Source: an uncultured Dialister sp. (GTDB lineage Bacteria; Bacillota; Negativicutes; Veillonellales; Dialisteraceae). Taken from it: a stretch of DNA of 17,489 nucleotides. This document shows, one piece after another, positions 13,776 through 17,489 of the stretch. The stretch lies in the NCBI GenBank assembly GCA_934193095.1, contig CAKPUX010000042.1, positions 1 through 17,489 on the forward strand. The letters run 5' to 3'. A model generated the notes under the pieces. The model saw nothing but the letters and a program-made list of their open reading frames with translations, was not told the origin of the DNA and did not search any database. The position numbers were made by a program, and so were the translations under genes. Positions within the stretch are counted from its first letter, which is position 1. Every line of letters starts with the position of its first letter.

Positions 13776-14540
13776 ATGGCAAAGACAGACGCAGCATCGA
13801 CCAAAGATTTCGTCGATCATTCCTATTTCTACAAACCATACTCCATCGCCGCAGCCATCGGTTTCATCCTATGGGCTGCCTATGTCTGCTGGACGGGCTA
13901 CTGGGGCATCATGAAAGGGCGCGTGCCCGTGATCGATATCGGCATGCAGCTCGCGATCCTCTGGTGGCTTCTGGATACCGTCCGCACGAAGACCGTCTAC
14001 CGGCTCGAAAAGGACCGGCTCTACATGCTGAAAACGGGGCTTTGGACGAAGCAGGAGCTCTCCATCGCCTATGATGACATCTTCGGCGTGCATCATTTCA
14101 AGAACCAGCTCATGAAGCCGGTGACCTATCGCTACACTTATCATGAGTACGCGAAGATGGATAACCGCCCCATCTGGTCGCTTCTCTACGACATCGGCAG
14201 CACTCAGAAGGTCGGGCGCGTCCTCATGAAAGCCTCCGAAGACTTCTGGAAAGAATTCGAAAAGCGCATGCCGGGCCAGATCCGCATCCCGCAGGAAGAA
14301 GTCGTGGCACTCACCTATAAGTCTATCGAAAAGAAACTGCGCGAGCAGGGCTACTTCAAAGACCATCCGGAGATGGACTTCGAAGAAGGCATCAAGCAGC
14401 TCCGTCAGAAGGGCACGGAAATGGGCGGCCGTGACGACGAGCTGACCGGCGAAGATTTCCACGGAGAAAAGGTGGAAATGAAAAACGGCACACGTACAGA
14501 TACCATCGAAGCCGCGAAACGCCGCATGGAAAAGAAATAA
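13776..14540 (+). CDS. Membrane-anchored protein with possible bacterial PH-like (bPH_2/YdbS-type) domain
   Basis: The 254-residue protein has two hydrophobic segments at about 23-46 and 54-69. A region at about 73-105 (VYRLEKDRLYMLKTGLWTKQ then a YDDIFGV strand) resembles the start of bacterial PH-like domains that follow a paired-helix anchor. The rest (about 150-254) is charged and helical, ending in a Lys/Arg-rich tail. I assign the domain from pattern only. ATG 13776 is preceded by GGAGG at 13760-13764 with 11 nt spacing; an in-frame TTG at 13749 has no such site. It has its own promoter and a strong terminator, so it is a single-gene unit. Its cellular role is unknown. Confidence 0.7.
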   Translation: MAKTDAASTKDFVDHSYFYKPYSIAAAIGFILWAAYVCWTGYWGIMKGRVPVIDIGMQLAILWWLLDTVRTKTVYRLEKDRLYMLKTGLWTKQELSIAYDDIFGVHHFKNQLMKPVTYRYTYHEYAKMDNRPIWSLLYDIGSTQKVGRVLMKASEDFWKEFEKRMPGQIRIPQEEVVALTYKSIEKKLREQGYFKDHPEMDFEEGIKQLRQKGTEMGGRDDELTGEDFHGEKVEMKNGTRTDTIEAAKRRMEKK

Positions 14541-14553
14541 AATCGAAAACGAG

Positions 14554-14581
14554 CACCCCCGTGATGACGGGGGTGTTTTTT
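14554..14581 (+). terminator. Rho-independent terminator after the PH-like gene
   Basis: A perfect 9-bp GC-rich stem (14554-14562 with 14567-14575), GATG loop and six T residues follow the stop codon by 13 nt. Confidence 0.95.
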
Positions 14582-14597
14582 GTTGGGAAATGGGCTA

Positions 14598-15000
14598 AGT
14601 TTGAAAGCAGGGGTGAGTGGCTAGGGATTAGGGATTGGGGATTAGGAGTGACTAGTGACTAGGAGACATCAGACTCTCGTATCGTCATTTCGAGCGAAGC
14701 GAGAAATCTTTCTTGCAGACCGCTAAACGAAGGATGTGTGAAAGCAGAAATACGTAGCACCAAGGCGTCGTTTCCCTTCCGGTGCTTATGTGATACTGAC
14801 CGCAGTGCAAGAAAGATCCCTCGGCTACGCTCGGGATGACGACAGCGCGAAGCACTATCAAAATTCCGCGGCGCTTCATTATTTTATGCGCCGCACCACC
14901 ATTTCGCATTTCTCATTTCTAATTTCTCATTCAAGCGAAGCTTTCAAACGGAATCAAAGGGCAGTACGCCCCAGGAGCTAACCGTGAACCCGACACCCTT
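14598..15000 (+). repeat. Composite repeat element, copy 12 (with an inserted MITE-like element)
   Basis: A GTTTGAAAGC head and heptamers with two 3-nt slips occupy 14599-14668. The MITE-like element 14684-14840 then replaces the GGGCATCGCC segment. The standard hairpin (14868-14874 / 14888-14894), four ATTTCTC-type heptamers (14901-14928), GAAGCTTTC, CGGAATCAAAGG and CGCCCCAGGAGCTAACC follow to about 14985. Confidence 0.8.
14684..14840. repeat. MITE-like element with terminal inverted repeats (copy B)
   Basis: The left end GTCATTTCGAGCGAAGCGAG...TCTTTCTTGCA and the right end TGCAAGAAAGATC...GCTCGGGATGAC are imperfect reverse complements over about 34 nt. The ~90-nt interior has no ORF. It shares ends and length class (157 versus 152 bp) with 4901-5052. 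The preceding CTCTCGTATC is also shared with the flank of copy A in opposite orientation. Confidence 0.7.
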
Positions 15001-15016
15001 CCTTTCTCTATCAAAT

Positions 15017-15320
15017 TTATTTATACCACACAATAAAAGAAGCCGAAAAAACCAGATTTTCTCGAACTATATAGCAGGCAATGAAAGAAAAGGTGCGTAT
15101 ATTCCGAAAAAAAGAGGAAGCGATTTTATTTATTTCATATAAATAAATGATGCAATAGAAGAGCAAGAAGCTCGATAATATCGGGGATGCGAATTTTTTG
15201 CGTTTCAAAAATACATGATAGGTATCTATCGAAAGAGGAGAAGAAAGAAAGAGAAAAGCATAGAAACGATAGAGAAACATAGTATATATACCTAAAAACA
15301 CCCATATACGCTATGTATTT
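15017..15320. other. AT-rich gene-free region upstream of the SLC13 operon
   Basis: This stretch is far richer in A and T than the rest of the window. It lacks the composite repeat modules and holds no convincing gene. It contains several small inverted repeats: TTTATTTAT/ATAAATAAA around 15125-15147 and GATAG/CTATC near 15220-15232. The minus-strand open frame across it (15017-15301) starts with GTG without a ribosome binding site and has low-complexity composition, so it is not called. Confidence 0.6.
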
Positions 15321-15349
15321 TTGAAAAATAGAAGGATGAGGGCTACAAT
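15321..15349 (+). promoter_or_regulatory. SLC13 operon promoter (TTGAAA - 17 nt - TACAAT)
   Basis: TTGAAA at 15321-15326 and TACAAT at 15344-15349 are exactly 17 nt apart, downstream of an A/T-rich region that could act as an UP element. The predicted start near 15356 gives a leader of about 240 nt before the SLC13 gene. Confidence 0.75.
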
Positions 15350-15355
15350 AATGAC

Positions 15356-15592
15356 AGGTGCTTGAGAGCATGATCTCTCAAATGTGAGCCCGCCCCAGGG
15401 GCTGTTACAAAGGAGGATAGCGGTTGGTTTGGGAAACTCGTTTCGGAAATGAACGAATTCGCTGAAAACAGCACTAATCATTTCTTTTTATAACTGCATA
15501 GTGAATTCATATTCATCTCCGAATATCCTGTGAAGAATTCTAACCGCACCACCAGAGTTTTTTACAAAACAAAACATAGGAAGGTGAAAATT
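15356..15592 (+). promoter_or_regulatory. Long structured leader of the SLC13 gene
   Basis: The leader contains a TTGAGAG/CTCTCAA hairpin (15362-15368 / 15375-15381) and the tail core of the composite repeat (GCCCGCCCCAGGGGCTG, 15388-15404). A consensus AAAGGAGG (15409-15416) is placed 7 nt before a TTG. An ATATTC/GAATAT hairpin (15509-15514 / 15521-15526) lies nested in GAATTC arms. The TTG opens a 13-codon frame (15424-15465, MVWETRFGNERIR). I do not recognise a known riboswitch class. Confidence 0.45.
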
Positions 15593-16885
15593 ATGGATCC
15601 AGCTATTATCACGCTGTGCGTCCTGGCTGTAGCAGCATTTCTCTTCATCACTGAACTGATTCCGCTGGCTGTTACCGCTATGGCAGCATGTACCATGCTT
15701 GGGATTCTCGGCGTACTCCCGTCTAAAGCAGTATATGCAGGTCTTTCCAACTCCACCGTCGTTCTCTTCGGCGGCATGTTCGTCATCGGCGCTGCTATGT
15801 TTAAAACCGGCCTTGCTGAAGCCATCGGCATTGCCGTAGTTAAAAAAGCAGGCACCAATGAAATTCCGCTGATGGCAGCTATCATGATCGTTACCATCGT
15901 GCTGTCCTCTGTATCCTCCAACACAGGTACAGTCGCATGCCTGATGCCGGTCATCATCGGTATCTGCCAGGCAGCAAAGATCCCTGCTTCCAAGGAACTG
16001 ATGCCACTGGCTATCGCCGCTAACGTCGGCGGTACCATCACCATGATCGGTACCCCGCCAAACGTTATCGTTACCGGCGCTCTGACCACCGCTGGTCTTC
16101 CGACCTTCGGATTCTTCGAATTCGCGGCTATCGGTATCCCGCTCTCCCTTGTCATCACTGTCTACACCCTCTTCATCGGCCGTCACATGATCGCTGCAAA
16201 ATCTGCCGGCGCCATGGACGAAGAAGCTCTGAAGGCTGCTAAAGAAGAAGCTGGCGGCGGCGGAGATGCTCCGAAGAGCAAAACAAAAATGTGGATTTCC
16301 GGTCTTATCCTGATCGGCGTTGTTCTCTGCATGGCTCTCAACCTGAAGACTGTTCCGCTGCACACCGCAGCAGTCACCGGCGCTATCCTCTGCGTGATCA
16401 CCGGCTGCCTGAAGGAAAAAGAAGCTTACGCTGGCATCGACTGGGTCACCATTTTCCTCTTCGCTGGTATGCTTTCCGTGGCATCTGCTATGGAAAAGAC
16501 CGGCGCAGGCAAAATGATCGCTGACACCGTCGTAAGCATGATGGGCGCGAACCCGAACCCATACGTCCTGACCGGCGTACTGTTCCTCATCTCCAACGTC
16601 CTCACCCAGTTCATGTCGAACACTGCATCCGCAGCACTGCTTGCCCCCATTGGTATTTCTATCGCACAGTCCATCGGCGCTGACCCGAAACCGGTACTGA
16701 TGGCACTTGGTATTGCCGCATCCTGCGCATTCGCTACCCCGATGGCTACTCCGCCAAACACCCTCGTTCTTGGACCTGGCAACTTCTCCTTCAACGACTA
16801 TGCTAAAGTCGGTGTACCGATGTGCGTCATTTCTCTCATCGTCTGCCTCATCGTCATCCCGATCGTATGGCCATTCGGCATGTAA
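15593..16885 (+). CDS. SLC13/DASS family anion (probably dicarboxylate):sodium symporter
   Basis: DASS/SLC13 transporters import di- or tricarboxylates, sulfate or related anions with Na+. The 430-residue protein has about 11 hydrophobic helices and both family inverted-repeat signatures. These are SNT at 109-111 followed by GTPPN at 153-157, and SNT at 342-344 followed by ATPPNT at 385-390. They form the Na+ and carboxylate sites in VcINDY-type structures. A hydrophilic loop lies at about 200-230. ATG 15593 is preceded by AAGGTG at 15581-15586. Codon use differs from other genes here: GCT/GCA, GTT/GTA, GAA and AAC dominate, as expected for a highly expressed gene. The next genes look like decarboxylase subunits, which points to a dicarboxylate substrate such as succinate. 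Substrate is inferred from context only. Confidence 0.88.
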   Translation: MDPAIITLCVLAVAAFLFITELIPLAVTAMAACTMLGILGVLPSKAVYAGLSNSTVVLFGGMFVIGAAMFKTGLAEAIGIAVVKKAGTNEIPLMAAIMIVTIVLSSVSSNTGTVACLMPVIIGICQAAKIPASKELMPLAIAANVGGTITMIGTPPNVIVTGALTTAGLPTFGFFEFAAIGIPLSLVITVYTLFIGRHMIAAKSAGAMDEEALKAAKEEAGGGGDAPKSKTKMWISGLILIGVVLCMALNLKTVPLHTAAVTGAILCVITGCLKEKEAYAGIDWVTIFLFAGMLSVASAMEKTGAGKMIADTVVSMMGANPNPYVLTGVLFLISNVLTQFMSNTASAALLAPIGISIAQSIGADPKPVLMALGIAASCAFATPMATPPNTLVLGPGNFSFNDYAKVGVPMCVISLIVCLIVIPIVWPFGM

Positions 16886-16904
16886 GCTGAGAGATCACTT
16901 ACAA

Positions 16905-17026
16905 AAATGGAATTTTTCGCCGCTCCCGCGCAAAGTGGGGGTGGCGGGAAATCTATTTGCGTTTCTGAAGTTTTGAAACACCGTGCGTGACGGTCTCACG
17001 CAGAAAACGCTGAAGGATCATCCTTC
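16905..17026 (+). promoter_or_regulatory. Structured spacer between SLC13 and the OadG-like gene
   Basis: Three inverted repeats follow each other: a bulged GC-rich hairpin (about 16915-16951), a perfect TGCGTGA/TCACGCA stem (16984-16990 / 16996-17002), and a 15-nt palindrome GAAGGATCATCCTTC (17012-17026). None has a classical U-run, and no promoter is evident. They may be processing or partial termination sites that set relative expression within one operon. Confidence 0.4.
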
Positions 17027-17054
17027 TTACTCAAAGAAAGGTGGATTTTACTCT

Positions 17055-17183
17055 ATGGAAACTCCGGGCCCGCTTTCGATCTGCCTCACGAACATGGTTA
17101 TCGTGTTCGGCGTGCTGATTTTCCTGGCTTGCGTCATCCAGCTGATTCACATCGTGGATCCGACCAAAGGCAAGAAGAAATAA
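17055..17183 (+). CDS. OadG-like small membrane subunit of a Na+-translocating decarboxylase (putative)
   Basis: This 42-residue peptide has a single membrane helix at about 9-32 (TNMVIVFGVLIFLACVIQLIHI) and a short basic tail DPTKGKKK. It resembles the N-terminal helix of OadG/MmdD-type gamma or delta subunits, which hold the decarboxylase complex together at the membrane. The soluble Pro/Ala-rich domain is absent, as in very small accessory subunits. AAGGTGG at 17038-17044 precedes ATG 17055 by 10 nt; an in-frame GTG at 16983 lies inside a hairpin and is rejected. The following gene looks like the beta subunit, which supports the assignment. The protein is too short for a secure family call. 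Confidence 0.6.
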   Translation: METPGPLSICLTNMVIVFGVLIFLACVIQLIHIVDPTKGKKK

Positions 17184-17231
17184 GAAAATATCGTTTTTGA
17201 AATGATGCATACTTCTCTCTTCATTCTGTAA

Positions 17232-17360
17232 ATAGGGATTAGTAGTCAGGGATTAGGGATTAGAAAATGGGGGCATCGCTCTTCTTTCTACTCCGCGGCG
17301 CTTCATGACTTTTACGCGCCGCACCATCATTCCTAATTCCTCATTCCTAATTTCTCATGA
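17232..17360 (+). repeat. Composite repeat element, copy 13, inside the putative decarboxylase operon
   Basis: AGGGATT/AGTAGTC/AGGGATT/AGGGATT heptamers (from 17235), GGGGGCATCGC, TCTACTCC, and the standard hairpin (17295-17301 / 17316-17322) are followed by four second-type heptamers (17329-17356). The head and tail modules are missing. The rest of the gap, 17361-17425, shows no promoter I can support. Confidence 0.8.
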
Positions 17361-17438
17361 TAGACAGAGGTATGAAATCGCAATGACACCAAACAAATAC
17401 CAACTACCCAAACAACTATCCATCTAGGAGGAAACAAC

Positions 17439-17489
17439 ATGGACGGCTTTATGAGAGCTCTCGTTTCCGTATGGACCGATTCCGGCTTT
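17439..17489 (+). CDS. Start of a gene, probably the beta subunit of a Na+-translocating decarboxylase (partial)
   Basis: Only 17 codons are in the window (MDGFMRALVSVWTDSGF). AGGAGG at 17426-17431 lies 7 nt before the ATG, so the start is secure. The M-x-x-F-x-x-A/L-x-x-V-x-x-S/T-G-F pattern resembles the N-termini of OadB/GcdB/MmdB beta subunits, the integral membrane Na+ pumps that decarboxylate carboxybiotin. The assignment leans on this short match and on the OadG-like gene before it. Which decarboxylase (methylmalonyl-CoA, glutaconyl-CoA or oxaloacetate) cannot be told. Confidence 0.5.
   Translation, partial: MDGFMRALVSVWTDSGF

Noticed and set aside
15017..15301. Minus-strand 94-codon hydrophobic frame in the AT-rich island
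   Set aside because: GTG start without a ribosome binding site, Phe/Ile/Tyr-rich composition expected from AT-rich DNA, and no family resemblance.
15356..15592. Known riboswitch in the SLC13 leader
   Set aside because: Hairpins are present but I could not match a conserved core of any riboswitch class.

Overview
The window looks like a moderately GC-rich, low-copy chromosomal segment from an anaerobic Firmicute, most likely a member of the Negativicutes. A Dialister-like gut organism is my best guess. This rests on strong AGGAGG-type ribosome binding sites, sigma-A-type promoters, sodium-coupled transporters and what appears to be the front of a sodium-pumping decarboxylase operon. The taxonomic call is inference; no rRNA or marker gene was compared. 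All credible genes are on the + strand.

Layout. 86-1876: a CNNM/CorC-type membrane protein and a small acidic protein with a lysine tail. 2235-3044: uridine phosphorylase (udp). 3465-8341: the tRNA/rRNA modification trio mnmE, mnmG, rsmG. 8853-11834: two tandem paralogous neurotransmitter:sodium symporter (NSS) family transporters. 12151-12408: a small two-helix membrane protein. 12780-13454: a FAR-17a/AIG1-like (Pr6Pr) six-helix membrane protein. 13776-14540: a two-helix protein with a possible bacterial PH-like domain. 14541-15592: a gene-free kilobase of repeats and AT-rich DNA carrying a good promoter. 15593-17489: an SLC13/DASS anion:sodium symporter, a 42-residue OadG-like peptide, and the first 17 codons of what looks like the beta subunit of a Na+-translocating decarboxylase.

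The most striking content is not genic. Almost every intergenic gap is filled by copies of one polar composite repeat of about 200-400 bp. In order, it is made of (1) a GTTTGAAAGC head, (2) degenerate heptamer arrays of AGGGATT then AGTGACT type, often separated by an out-of-phase 3- or 10-nt spacer, (3) a GGGCATCGCC segment, (4) a hairpin with stem GCGGCGC/GCGCCGC and a 12-14-nt variable loop, (5) either a second heptamer array (ATTCCTM type) or a 9-mer array (GAACCYNNN), and (6) a tail with a CACAATCAA core and a GCCCC-GGGGCTAACC core. I count ten intact hairpins and about fourteen complete or partial elements, in both orientations. Shorter elements with inverted ends (GTCAT...ATGAC) sit next to or inside them.

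Working picture: housekeeping translation genes, a nucleoside-salvage gene and sodium-coupled transport/energy genes are separated by these elements. Some elements supply the -35 region of the next promoter, some butt against ribosome binding sites, and one lies inside the putative decarboxylase operon. The SLC13 transporter next to decarboxylase subunits suggests dicarboxylate (perhaps succinate) uptake coupled to decarboxylation and a sodium cycle.
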